Both the position numbers and the translations under genes were made by a program. Shown here piece by piece: positions 17,048 to 25,130 of a stretch of 64,000 nt of DNA. The first letter of the stretch is position 1. Each line of letters begins with the position of its first letter. Origin of the DNA: Nonlabens sp. YIK11 (GTDB lineage Bacteria > Bacteroidota > Bacteroidia > Flavobacteriales > Flavobacteriaceae); assembly GCF_001413925.1 (NCBI RefSeq), contig NZ_LBMJ01000001.1, positions 1,445,001-1,509,000 of the forward strand. Direction: 5' to 3'. A model generated the notes under the pieces. It did no database searches. It was not told the DNA's origin and worked only from the letters and a program-made list of their open reading frames with translations.

Positions 17048-17315
17048 CCTCGGTCCAGATCCAACAGATCTAAGACTCCCATACGTCCGGAATTTATCGA
17101 AAATTACGAGGATTACGATTAGCCTGTAGTATTCTGATATGTGTTATACGTATGGTTATGAGTTGGTTATAGTGAATAATGTCATTTTTTGTCAGGATTG
17201 TCAATAGATGGTTTTTAAGCTGATTTAGGTCATGATTGTCAAATGCCGTAGATCCTGTCACTGGGCAGATGGGATGGAAATATGTTTGTGTCTTAATCGT
17301 TTAATTTTTTCAATT

Positions 17316-18068
17316 ATGGCAAAACAAAAAAGCCTTTTGAAAGTAGAGGGCACCCTGGATGGGATGACCTTTTACAAGACCGGAGACGGATACCTGGTTC
17401 GCACCAAAGGCGGTGTGAGTAAGTCCCGTATTGACAATGACCCAGCATTTGCCCGTACGCGGGAGAATGGTAGGGAATTTGGCCACACAGCGCAAAGTGG
17501 CAAGGTTTTGCGCAATGCCATACGTCCCATGCTGCTGCAGGCCAAGGACAAGCGCGTGAGCTCCCGCATGGTCAAGATCATGAGTCAAATCAAGAATCAG
17601 GACCAAACCAATATGCGTGGTTACCGAAATGTTGCCACTGGTATTGCTACACCCGAGGGTAAGCTTGCCTTGCAAGGTTTTGATTTTAATAATCAAGCGG
17701 TTTTGGGAAGTATCCTGTATGCGCCTTATGAACTAGATTCGGTCACGGGTACTTTGCAAATCAACGGGTTGGTGCCCAATAGAGATATTGTGCCGCCTAA
17801 TGGATCGACACACGTGAGTATGTCGTTGGGCGTTGCCAGTATTAATTTTGAAACTGGTGAAAGTCAGTTGCGACAAAGTACAGAGACGGTTTTTGCAGTA
17901 GGCGATACCGTGAGTAGTGACGTGACTTTAGTCCCCAGTTCATTACCCGCTGAGCTGGGCGTGACGGTTTATTTGTTACTGCTTAGTTTTAGCCAGCAGG
18001 TGAACGGTGTGCATTATGCGCTGAATAATGGCAGTTATAATGTTTTGAATTTGATTGCGGTGGGATAA
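17316..18068 (+). CDS. Conserved-looking protein of unknown function
   Basis: The ATG at 17316 (MAKQKSLLKVEGTLDGMTFY) is preferred to an ATG at 17232, which adds 28 residues that look like non-coding DNA. The 250-residue protein has a basic N-terminal half (GGVSKSRIDNDPAFARTREN and following) and a beta-rich C-terminal half. It has no signal peptide or membrane helix. The N-terminal look recalls small flavobacterial proteins of the DUF6266 kind, but I cannot place it with confidence. Its codon use is more GC-rich than its surroundings, and it lies between iteron-like repeats and a simple-repeat block, so horizontal gain is possible. Confidence 0.65.
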   Translation: MAKQKSLLKVEGTLDGMTFYKTGDGYLVRTKGGVSKSRIDNDPAFARTRENGREFGHTAQSGKVLRNAIRPMLLQAKDKRVSSRMVKIMSQIKNQDQTNMRGYRNVATGIATPEGKLALQGFDFNNQAVLGSILYAPYELDSVTGTLQINGLVPNRDIVPPNGSTHVSMSLGVASINFETGESQLRQSTETVFAVGDTVSSDVTLVPSSLPAELGVTVYLLLLSFSQQVNGVHYALNNGSYNVLNLIAVG

Positions 18069-18087
18069 GATGAAATCCCGGATGAAG

Positions 18088-18122
18088 AAAAGCTCTTTAG
18101 GTTACTTGAGGGCTTTTTTTTT
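18088..18122 (+). terminator. Probable rho-independent terminator
   Basis: AAAAGCTC and GAGGGCTTTTTTTTT form a stem with one bulged G and a 12-base loop, followed by a T-run. It lies 20 bases after the stop of the gene at 17316. Confidence 0.65.
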
Positions 18123-18586
18123 GTCTAAATCTAAATCTAAACTTAAACTGAAATCTAAAACCAAATTCAAGTGCAAGTTCAAGTTTAAGTCTAAGTTGAA
18201 GAAGGTAAAAGAAAAATAAAAGTAAAAGTAAAAGGAAAAGTAAAAGGAAGATGAGACGGAGTATAAGCTTTCGTTTCTGTCTAAGTCTGTTTTAAATCTA
18301 AATCTAAACTTAAATTTAAAACCAAATTGAAGTTCGAGTTTGAATTCAAGTTCTGGAAGTAATTAAATTAGAAGGATTATTGAAATGAAATTGATGGATA
18401 GCGAGCCGCTGAGTAATCATAAGCCACTCTAGAAATCCGCCACTTCCTGCGGTGAGGTCTTATGGAATTTCGACTTGTATTCTGGCTGTGGTGGTTTTGA
18501 CGAGGTGTTGGGGAAGGAGAAAAAGAAAAATAAAAATAAAAGTAAGATGAGAAGGGATGTTTGAGTCCCAATTAAACCTAAACTTA
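18118..18586. repeat. Degenerate hexamer-like low-complexity block
   Basis: Two diverged arrays with a period near six, built from TCTAAA, CTTAAA and TTCAAG-like units, lie at 18123-18200 and 18294-18356. Each is accompanied by a purine-rich AAAAGTAAAAG/AAAATAAAAG tract ending in GATGAGA (18210-18256 and 18518-18556). The arrangement looks like an old duplicated repeat unit. Frames that cross it give artificial SN/LN-rich peptides and are not genes. Confidence 0.6.
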
Positions 18587-18588
18587 AG

Positions 18589-18648
18589 TTCAAGTTCAAG
18601 TTCAAGTTCAAGTTCAAGTTCAAGTTCGAGTTCGAGTTCGAGTTCGAG
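18589..18648. repeat. Perfect hexanucleotide microsatellite (6 x TTCAAG, 4 x TTCGAG)
   Basis: Ten uninterrupted hexamers: six TTCAAG (18589-18624) followed by four TTCGAG (18625-18648). It ends 6 bases short of the stop codon of the small minus-strand gene at 18655, on its 3' side. Perfect arrays of this kind change length by slippage. Confidence 0.9.
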
Positions 18649-18654
18649 AATGTT

Positions 18655-18867
18655 TTACAGGTTGAAGATGGATTGGTGGAATTCCTGGGTGGGAACGTCG
18701 TAGTACTCGCAGAATTGGGTGATGGTGAGTTGCTGGTGTTTCTTTTTGCCCAGGGCGTCCTTGGCGAGTTTGATGCGCCGGTAGGCGGTCTCTTTGGAAA
18801 CGCCAAAAATAGTCATCACATCCTGTACCTGGATGATGAGTCTTTTGCTATGTAGCGACGTTTTCAA
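18655..18867 (-). CDS. Small HTH-like protein, paralog A
   Basis: A 70-residue protein with a predicted helix-turn-helix-like core VQDVMTIFGVSKETAYRRI followed by KLAKDALGKKKHQQLTITQF and CEYYDVP. It is clearly related to the 69-residue protein at 19209, sharing AYxRIxLAKxALxKKxxQ and LTIxxFCxYY. The architecture suggests a small DNA-binding protein, such as an excisionase or MerR-like factor, but no target is known. Its 3' end abuts the TTCAAG microsatellite. No operon partner. Confidence 0.7.
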   Translation of the reverse strand: MKTSLHSKRLIIQVQDVMTIFGVSKETAYRRIKLAKDALGKKKHQQLTITQFCEYYDVPTQEFHQSIFNL

Positions 18868-19208
18868 GGTTCTGATCTATTGTTATTCCTAGGCTAAGGC
18901 CGTTTTAGTCCATTCCAGCACCAACTTATTAAAAGTCTGTGGTAATTAAAAGGACAACTTTTGTTGCTACTGATTGTTAAAGGTAAAAGCCCTTTTTTTA
19001 CCGTGCGGTAACATTTTATTTTATCTACATGATGGCGATTTTTGCTCATCTTTCCTTTACGATTTTGAACTTATGGAATGCAACCTACGACAAGGCATGA
19101 ATTTTAAAAAGTACACCTCACTTTGTACATCGATGAGGTGTGCAAGATGCATTAAATCAGTTTATTAAGATTTAAATGTTCTGTTTTAGTCTGAGGCTGC
19201 TATTTGTT
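18868..19208. other. Gap between the two small HTH-like genes
   Basis: 341 bases without a convincing gene. It carries a hairpin at 19113-19141. An open frame on the plus strand at 18974 gives a protein without family features and is not supported. Confidence 0.5.
19113..19141. repeat. Inverted repeat hairpin
   Basis: ACACCTCA (19113-19120) and TGAGGTGT (19134-19141) form a perfect 8-bp stem with a 13-base loop, 70 bases beyond the stop of the small gene at 19209 on the minus strand. It lacks a clear T-run, so it is an operator or structural RNA candidate rather than a terminator. Confidence 0.5.
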
Positions 19209-19418
19209 TTAAGAAGCCTTCTGGAGGTTTGTCAAACAATCGGTAACCAATTCTAGATCGTAGCCGTAATAGTTGCAGAATTCTGCTATGGTTAGTTTTT
19301 GGTATGGCTTTTTGTCAAGAGCAGCTTTGGCCAGGCGAATGCGTTCATAGGCGGTTGAGGCACTGCAGCCTTCCAGGGCTTGTACTTCTTCGGCTCGTAT
19401 GACGATTCTGGGTATCAT
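19209..19418 (-). CDS. Small HTH-like protein, paralog B
   Basis: A 69-residue paralog of the protein at 18655. It has the core AEEVQALEGCSASTAYERI followed by RLAKAALDKKPYQKLTIAEF and CNYYGYD. The two genes are on the same strand ~340 bases apart. The same helix-turn-helix-like pattern suggests DNA binding. Upstream is the long gap before the restriction island, so this may regulate that island or be left from a mobile element; both are inference. Confidence 0.7.
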   Translation of the reverse strand: MIPRIVIRAEEVQALEGCSASTAYERIRLAKAALDKKPYQKLTIAEFCNYYGYDLELVTDCLTNLQKAS

Positions 19419-19914
19419 GAATTGTTTATTACACTAAGTGTTTATAAGTAGGACTTATGTTAATAATGCTTGTCAACTTTCCAAAAGTACTGTCATTAAA
19501 TGATTTGTACCCATTTTCATCTATACCAGTATTCAACAATGAGAAGATCATTTTTGTGGATAAGGTGTTTATAAACCTGAGTTCTTGCCATTTTCTATAA
19601 CTATTTACAACTATTTTGTAACTATTTGAGGATCAAAATATGACAAAGCAGAGCTCAAATTGTTGATATATTTTATAAAGGAGTCGGTTGAGATAACTTA
19701 ACTGATTACCAGCCTACGTTGGATCTTATGTTTTACGAACGATCTGGGCCGACATCCGTGCTCTTTCTATCAAACTTGTTATATTTAGAAACCCCAAAAG
19801 AATGATGTTTTCCTGATACAGGATTAAATCTGGTTTTTGGGGTTTTATTTTGCTTTTCTGCTTGGACGGCAGGCAGGCATGTAATTGACCTATAACTTAT
19901 AGTTAAACACTTAA
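19419..19914. other. Gap upstream of the restriction island
   Basis: About 500 AT-rich bases with no convincing gene. They hold a large inverted repeat (19789-19846) and a degenerate copy of the GGCAGGCAGG part of the long palindrome (19851-19880). The hsdM promoter should lie in the last ~70 bases. Confidence 0.55.
19789..19846. terminator. Orphan terminator-like inverted repeat
   Basis: AAACCCCAAAA (19789-19799) pairs with TTTTGGGGTTT (19835-19845), enclosing a small inner hairpin CCTGATACAGG (19812-19822). The 3' arm is T-rich. No gene is read towards it from the left, so it could end an unrecognised small transcript in 19500-19790 or shield the hsd operon. Confidence 0.5.
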
Positions 19915-21486
19915 ATGTCAGAAGAAGAAAAACAACAAATACTCAAACAAACGCTCTGGAACATAGCCAACGATTTGCGTGGTAATATGGATGCAGATGA
20001 TTTTAGGGATTATATCCTTGGGTTCATTTTTTACAAGTATTTGAGCCGTAAAATGGAACTGTATGCAAATGTTATCCTCGAGCCCGACGGCTTGAGTTAT
20101 GATACCGTAGAGACTCACGAGAACGCAGCCGAATACCTGGAAGCCATACGTTATGAAGCGCTTGATAAACTGGGCTACTTTTTAAAACCTAGTGAGCTGT
20201 TTAGCGAGTTGGCAAAGCGTGGCAACTCTGGCGGCAAAAACAAGTTTATACTGGGCGACCTGGCAAATGTGCTTACCAGCATTGAGCAAAGCACCATGGG
20301 CAGCGAGAGTGAAGACGATTTTGGCAATCTGTTTGAAGATTTGGACTTGACCAGCAGCAAGCTAGGAAAGACTGAAGATGCTAAGAACGAGCTTATCGTT
20401 AAGGTACTCACGCACCTGGACGGTATCGATTTTGATTTAGAGAACTCTGACAGTGATGTGCTGGGTGATGCCTATGAATATTTGATAGGGCAATTTGCCA
20501 GCGGTGCCGGTAAAAAAGCGGGTGAGTTCTATACGCCACAACAAGTGTCTAAAATTCTTGCGCAGTTAGTCACCACAAATAAAATCAAACTCAAAAGCGT
20601 CTATGACCCTACCTGTGGTTCTGGGTCCTTACTATTGCGTGTGGCCAAAGAAGTTAAAGAAGTAGGCGAGTTCTATGGTCAGGAAAGCAACCCGACCACC
20701 TACAACTTATGCCGTATGAATATGATCATGCACGACGTGCATTACAAGCGTTTTGATATTTATAACGAGGACACGCTGGTAAATCCCAGCCCTAAGCATA
20801 TAGACAAACGATTTGAAGCCATTGTGGCAAACCCACCATTCTCGGCAAACTGGAGCGCGAGCCCACTTTTTATGAGCGATGACCGCTTTGCTGATTATGG
20901 GAAACTGGCGCCCAAATCCAAAGCCGATTTTGCCTTTGTACAACACATGGTGCACCAGCTGGCAGACGATGGGACCATGGCCTGCGTCTTACCGCATGGT
21001 GTGCTTTTTCGCGGTGCGGCCGAAGGTCATATTAGGAAATTCCTTATCAAGGATAAAAATTACCTAGATGCCGTGATAGGATTGCCTGCAAACATATTCT
21101 ATGGTACCAGCATCCCAACCAGTATTTTGGTATTAAAGAAAAAACGGGAACACGCTGGCGATATCCTTTTTATAGACGCCAGCGCCCATTTTGAAAAAGT
21201 AAAAACCCAAAACGTACTCCAAAAGGAACACATTAACCTTATCATAGACACCTACCGCAACAGGGTTTCTAAAGATAAATACAGCTATGTCGCTACTTTG
21301 GAAGAGGTCAAAGAAAACGATTACAACCTGAACATCCCACGCTATGTGGACACCTTTGAAGAAGAAGAACCCATAGATATTACTGCTGTCGCGACAGCAA
21401 TAAAACAACTGGATCTTGACATGCACGAGACCGATAAGACCATAGCCGACTTTTGCAAGCAGCTAAATATTGAAACTCCTTTTTAA
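19915..21486 (+). CDS. hsdM: Type I restriction-modification system, DNA methyltransferase subunit
   Basis: N6-adenine methyltransferase subunit of a type I restriction-modification enzyme. The N-terminal helical HsdM_N domain (LWNIANDLRGNMDADDFRDY) is followed by the N6_Mtase domain with FYTPQQVS, the SAM-binding DPTCGSGSLLLRV near residue 231, and the catalytic NPPF near residue 306. At 523 residues it is full length. It overlaps hsdS by one base (TAATG), so translation is coupled. First gene of the defence island, which runs on one strand to 33256. Confidence 0.96.
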   Translation: MSEEEKQQILKQTLWNIANDLRGNMDADDFRDYILGFIFYKYLSRKMELYANVILEPDGLSYDTVETHENAAEYLEAIRYEALDKLGYFLKPSELFSELAKRGNSGGKNKFILGDLANVLTSIEQSTMGSESEDDFGNLFEDLDLTSSKLGKTEDAKNELIVKVLTHLDGIDFDLENSDSDVLGDAYEYLIGQFASGAGKKAGEFYTPQQVSKILAQLVTTNKIKLKSVYDPTCGSGSLLLRVAKEVKEVGEFYGQESNPTTYNLCRMNMIMHDVHYKRFDIYNEDTLVNPSPKHIDKRFEAIVANPPFSANWSASPLFMSDDRFADYGKLAPKSKADFAFVQHMVHQLADDGTMACVLPHGVLFRGAAEGHIRKFLIKDKNYLDAVIGLPANIFYGTSIPTSILVLKKKREHAGDILFIDASAHFEKVKTQNVLQKEHINLIIDTYRNRVSKDKYSYVATLEEVKENDYNLNIPRYVDTFEEEEPIDITAVATAIKQLDLDMHETDKTIADFCKQLNIETPF

Positions 21487-22739
21487 TGGGTGCGCAAAAG
21501 AAAAACATAATGGTGCCTCAATTAAGGTTTAAAGAGTTTGATGGGGAATGGGAAAGGAAGAAGTTTGGAAACATTTCTGTCAAAGTAGGAAGTGGTAGTA
21601 CACCAAAAGGAGGCTCTGAGGTATATCAAGATTCTGGAATACCATTTATTAGAAGTCAAAATGTGATTGATGGAAAATTAATTTTGGATGGAATTTGTAT
21701 TTCAGAAGACATAAATTCTAAAATGAAAGGTAGTATTGTGAAATCTGAAGACATCTTGTTAAACATTACTGGAGGTTCGATAGGCAGGAGTTGTATTGTG
21801 CCAAATGATTTTGAAATAGGGAATGTTAATCAACATGTCTGTATAATCAGATTGAATAAAAACAATAGTCCAAAGTTTATCCAATCTTTTATATCCTCTT
21901 ATAAAGGTCAAAAACTTATTCTTCAAAGACAAACAGGAAGTGGACGAGAAGGCTTGAACTTTCAAAGTATTAGATTGTTTAATGTATTTATACCATCACA
22001 CCCAGAACAACAAAAAATAGCCAGTTTCCTAACCGCAGTAGATAAAAAGCTACAGCAACTCACCACCAAAAAAGAACAACTAGAACACTATAAAAAAGGC
22101 GTGATGCAACAGCTTTTCAGCCAGCAATTGCGTTTTAAAGATGATGATGGAAATGATTTTCCAGATTGGGAAAAGAAGAGGTTTTCTAAATACATAAAAC
22201 TTTACAGAGGAAGTTCACCAAGACCTATTATAAAATATACCACAACGGAAAGCGATGGCGTTAATTGGATTAAAATAGGCGATACTAAAAACTCAAACAA
22301 TTACAGAATATCCGACGTGGCTGAAAAAATCACTAAAAAAGGTTCTTTAAAGTCAAGGTTTGTTAGAAAAGGCGAGATTATCCTAGCAAACTCTATGAGT
22401 TTTGGAAAATCATACTTGTTAGAAATTGAAGGTTGTATTTACGATGGTTGGTTTGTTCTTCGAGAATACGAAGACTTTTTAAATAGGGAATACCTGTTAC
22501 ATTTATTGAATTCTGAATTTTTACAGAAGCAATATTTGAGATTGTCAACTGGCGGTGTAGTTCAAAATATAAGTAGCGACATAGTTTACAGCACGATTAT
22601 CATTTGTCCAACCCAAAAAGAACAACAAAAAATAGCGACTTACTTGAGCGCGCTAGACGCAAAAATAGAAACCGTTGCTGGTCAGCTACTAAAAACGCAG
22701 GAGTTTAAAAAGGGATTGTTGCAGCGGTTGTTTGTGTAA
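21486..22739 (+). CDS. hsdS: Type I restriction-modification system, specificity subunit
   Basis: Determines the DNA target of the type I enzyme. Two target-recognition domains are visible as an internal repeat: VPQLRFKEFDGEWERKKFGN at the start and QLRFKDDDGNDFPDWEKKRF from about residue 215. Each is followed by a conserved helical spacer (PEQQKIASFLTAVDKKLQQL and EQQKIATYLSALDAKIETV). At 417 residues it is complete. The two recognition halves have lower GC and different codon use from the flanking conserved helices, as is usual for exchanged specificity domains. Confidence 0.95.
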   Translation: MGAQKKNIMVPQLRFKEFDGEWERKKFGNISVKVGSGSTPKGGSEVYQDSGIPFIRSQNVIDGKLILDGICISEDINSKMKGSIVKSEDILLNITGGSIGRSCIVPNDFEIGNVNQHVCIIRLNKNNSPKFIQSFISSYKGQKLILQRQTGSGREGLNFQSIRLFNVFIPSHPEQQKIASFLTAVDKKLQQLTTKKEQLEHYKKGVMQQLFSQQLRFKDDDGNDFPDWEKKRFSKYIKLYRGSSPRPIIKYTTTESDGVNWIKIGDTKNSNNYRISDVAEKITKKGSLKSRFVRKGEIILANSMSFGKSYLLEIEGCIYDGWFVLREYEDFLNREYLLHLLNSEFLQKQYLRLSTGGVVQNISSDIVYSTIIICPTQKEQQKIATYLSALDAKIETVAGQLLKTQEFKKGLLQRLFV

Positions 22740-22781
22740 CGATATTAGAAAACTAAATGAACACCTTAGAATTAATAGAAC

Positions 22782-23873
22782 ATGTATAAAATTAATACGC
22801 TAACGAACGACATTGAGAAGCTAGAAGAGCGTTTGTTTAAAGATCTAGGTTTTAGAGAGCGTGATCATTTACAAGAATGGATCGCTAAAAATCCAGAGGT
22901 CTTAGGTGAAGATTTGCTCATCATTCAAAAAGAATTTAGTGGCTTTAATGATACAAACGAGCGACTTGATTTATTGGCACTAGATAAAGAAGGTAATCTA
23001 GTTATTATTGAAAACAAGCTTGATGATTCAGGTAGGAATGTTGCTTGGCAGGCCATCAAATATGCATCCTATTGCTCAACTCTCACAACCAAACAAATAC
23101 TAAACTTATTTCAACAATACCTATTACAGAGTCATTCTGAAGAAAGTGCAGATGATTTAGTGATGGACTTTCTGGCTATCGAGGATGAAGAATTGTATCT
23201 CAATTCTGGAGATCAACGAATTATTTTTATTGCTAACCACTTTAGAAAAGAAGTCACTTCTACAGTTTTGTGGTTGATAACACATGAAATAAAAGTTCAG
23301 TGTTTTAGAGCAACACCGTTTACGGAAGGTGAAAATATATTCCTGCAAGTAGAACAAATAATTCCTTTGCCAGAAACAGAGGAGTTCATGATTGATGCCC
23401 AAGAAAAGAAACGAGAAGATCTAGAAAAAGGGCAGGGTCTGAGTGATACCCGAAAAACGCAATTAGACTTCTGGAAAATATTTAAAACAAGATTGTTACA
23501 GTTTGATGAGATACAAAAGCTACAAACTCCTAGACCGCAATATTGGTTTGATATTGCTTTAGGAAAATCTGGTATTCATTTGTCCAATACATTCAACACT
23601 GATCGAAACGAAATAGGAGTAAGGGTTTATATTGGTAGTAAGAACGCAGAAGAATGGTTGCCTTACTTTGAAAGTAAAAAAAGTCATATTGAAAATTTCA
23701 TAGGTGAAGAACTTTCGTGGAACCCAAACCCAGAGAATAGAGATAAAGTCATTACGCTTTTAAAGCAGTTTGATTTAAATGACAAGGAAAACTGGGATGA
23801 AGCCATTGATTGGCTTGCAACTACTACAATAAAATTCCGCTCCATTTTTATGGAGCTAATCAAAACAAAGTAG
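22782..23873 (+). CDS. DUF4268 protein with PD-(D/E)XK nuclease-like N-terminal domain
   Basis: Residues ~55-105 hold an endonuclease-NucS-like core: NERLDLLALDKEGNLVIIENKL with the D...ExK pattern, then NVAWQAIKYASYC. The C-terminal part, from about residue 220 (TRKTQLDFWKIFKTRLLQF to WLATTTIKFRSIF), matches the DUF4268 pattern. Such proteins often sit near restriction genes. Here it is inserted between hsdS and hsdR, 42 bases after hsdS. Whether it is part of the type I enzyme or a separate nuclease is not known. No methylase partner of its own is seen. Confidence 0.82.
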   Translation: MYKINTLTNDIEKLEERLFKDLGFRERDHLQEWIAKNPEVLGEDLLIIQKEFSGFNDTNERLDLLALDKEGNLVIIENKLDDSGRNVAWQAIKYASYCSTLTTKQILNLFQQYLLQSHSEESADDLVMDFLAIEDEELYLNSGDQRIIFIANHFRKEVTSTVLWLITHEIKVQCFRATPFTEGENIFLQVEQIIPLPETEEFMIDAQEKKREDLEKGQGLSDTRKTQLDFWKIFKTRLLQFDEIQKLQTPRPQYWFDIALGKSGIHLSNTFNTDRNEIGVRVYIGSKNAEEWLPYFESKKSHIENFIGEELSWNPNPENRDKVITLLKQFDLNDKENWDEAIDWLATTTIKFRSIFMELIKTK

Positions 23874-23895
23874 CACCACAAGCCAGCCTATTCAA

Positions 23896-25125
23896 ATGGA
23901 AAAAGTAAAAGACTTGAAAAAACTGCTTAAAGAAACTAGAAAGATTATAGAGCATCAAGAGGAGCTGTCTATAGCTAAAGGTGATCACTTTAATTTATTT
24001 GCGGTCCTAAATATAGAAACTAGGGAAAACAGAACGCATTCTGCGTTTTTGACAGAACTACTTAATCCAAAAGGATCTCATCGTATGGGTGACGTGTTTC
24101 TTAAACATTTTCTGACCACCATAAATCATTCTCAACCTTTCTATACAAACAATGCCAAAGTAAGAGCAGAGCAAGCTGTCGGCACGATAAATTTGTGTAG
24201 GAATAAAATAGGGAAAGCTACCAGTAATGCCAAAGGTGGTAGGATAGATATTTATTTGAAGGATAAGGATTATAATATCATCAGTATAGAGAACAAAATT
24301 CATGCAGATGATCAAGAGGCTCAAATACAGCGTTACTGCAACCATAGGACTGATCAAAATACAGTTTACTATTTGACTTTAAAGGGCGACGAGCCTTCAG
24401 AATTTAGTAAGTTAGAGTTAAAGTCTGGCGAGCATTTTTACAATATCAGTTACAGAGATGAGATTCAACATTGGTTAGAATTATGTTTAAGGGAAGTCGC
24501 CAATTTCACTGCGCTCAGAGAGGCGATCAATCAATATATTTTACTTATCAAAAAACTAACACACACCCTAGATAACAAAGCAGAGATGGAGCTATTTGAC
24601 ACTATGATCGACTATTTTGAAGAATCCAAATATGTAGCTGATAATTACCAAAAGTTAGTGAACACTATACGAGAAAACTTCAGGAAGGAAATCATTAAGC
24701 GATTAAAAATTAGTCTGGATATTAGCAAATATGATGTAATCAGTGAACATCCTATTGATCAAACCTATTCTAAAATATGGGTTCATTACATTGATAAGAA
24801 ACACGTTCCATTTAGCTTTTGTGTAGAACCTTTTAGCGGTAGAGGTAATACAAATGGAGCCATGTTTGTAGGACTTTATGGCCATAAAGGTGCAATCTGT
24901 TCGTCACTTCCTAATCCAAACAAGTTGAATGATGTTTGGAAACACATCCAAACTTTGATGACAAAAAGCGGCAATAACCTCCATCTAAATTCATCAGATT
25001 TACTGAAAAAACTCTACCACTCTGAATCCGATCATTATGAAAATCTAGTTTCAACTACCTGCCAACAGATTATCCAATTTATTCAGGAAACAGAGCCTTA
25101 TCTTTTCCAAGATTTCGGTAAATAA
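23896..25125 (+). CDS. PD-(D/E)XK nuclease superfamily protein (PDDEXK_4-like)
   Basis: The N-terminal region NLFAVLNIETRENRTHSAFL and TELLNPKGSHRMGDVFLKHF and the core GGRIDIYLKDKDYNIISIENKI, with D and ExK catalytic-type residues near residues 118-134, match the PDDEXK_4 family. The C-terminal ~200 residues are of unknown fold. It lies 22 bases after the DUF4268 gene and 5 bases before hsdR, so it is co-transcribed with the type I system. Its role is unknown: candidates are an independent defence nuclease or an anti-phage accessory. Confidence 0.82.
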   Translation: MEKVKDLKKLLKETRKIIEHQEELSIAKGDHFNLFAVLNIETRENRTHSAFLTELLNPKGSHRMGDVFLKHFLTTINHSQPFYTNNAKVRAEQAVGTINLCRNKIGKATSNAKGGRIDIYLKDKDYNIISIENKIHADDQEAQIQRYCNHRTDQNTVYYLTLKGDEPSEFSKLELKSGEHFYNISYRDEIQHWLELCLREVANFTALREAINQYILLIKKLTHTLDNKAEMELFDTMIDYFEESKYVADNYQKLVNTIRENFRKEIIKRLKISLDISKYDVISEHPIDQTYSKIWVHYIDKKHVPFSFCVEPFSGRGNTNGAMFVGLYGHKGAICSSLPNPNKLNDVWKHIQTLMTKSGNNLHLNSSDLLKKLYHSESDHYENLVSTTCQQIIQFIQETEPYLFQDFGK

Positions 25126-25130
25126 AAGCG

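Larger units (their letters stand above)
16745..17315. other. Gap with long palindrome and spaced direct repeats
   Basis: No credible gene is seen in these ~570 bases. They hold one long-form palindrome (16877-16918), a 14-base direct repeat TATCCCCTAAGTAT at 17012 and 17034, and AT-rich DNA before the gene at 17316, including two GATTGTCAA copies near 17196 and 17234. Confidence 0.6.

Noticed and set aside
17232..17315. Longer start for the gene at 17316
   Set aside because: The extra 28 residues (Cys/Arg-rich) look like translated non-coding DNA, and MAKQKSLLK is a natural start.
18118..18650. CRISPR array
   Set aside because: The period is six bases with no spacers and no cas genes are nearby; it is a simple-sequence repeat.
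18429..18806. Long minus-strand frame rich in Ser-Asn and Leu-Asn repeats
   Set aside because: It is only the translation of the hexamer array and low-complexity DNA and overlaps the better small HTH-like gene.
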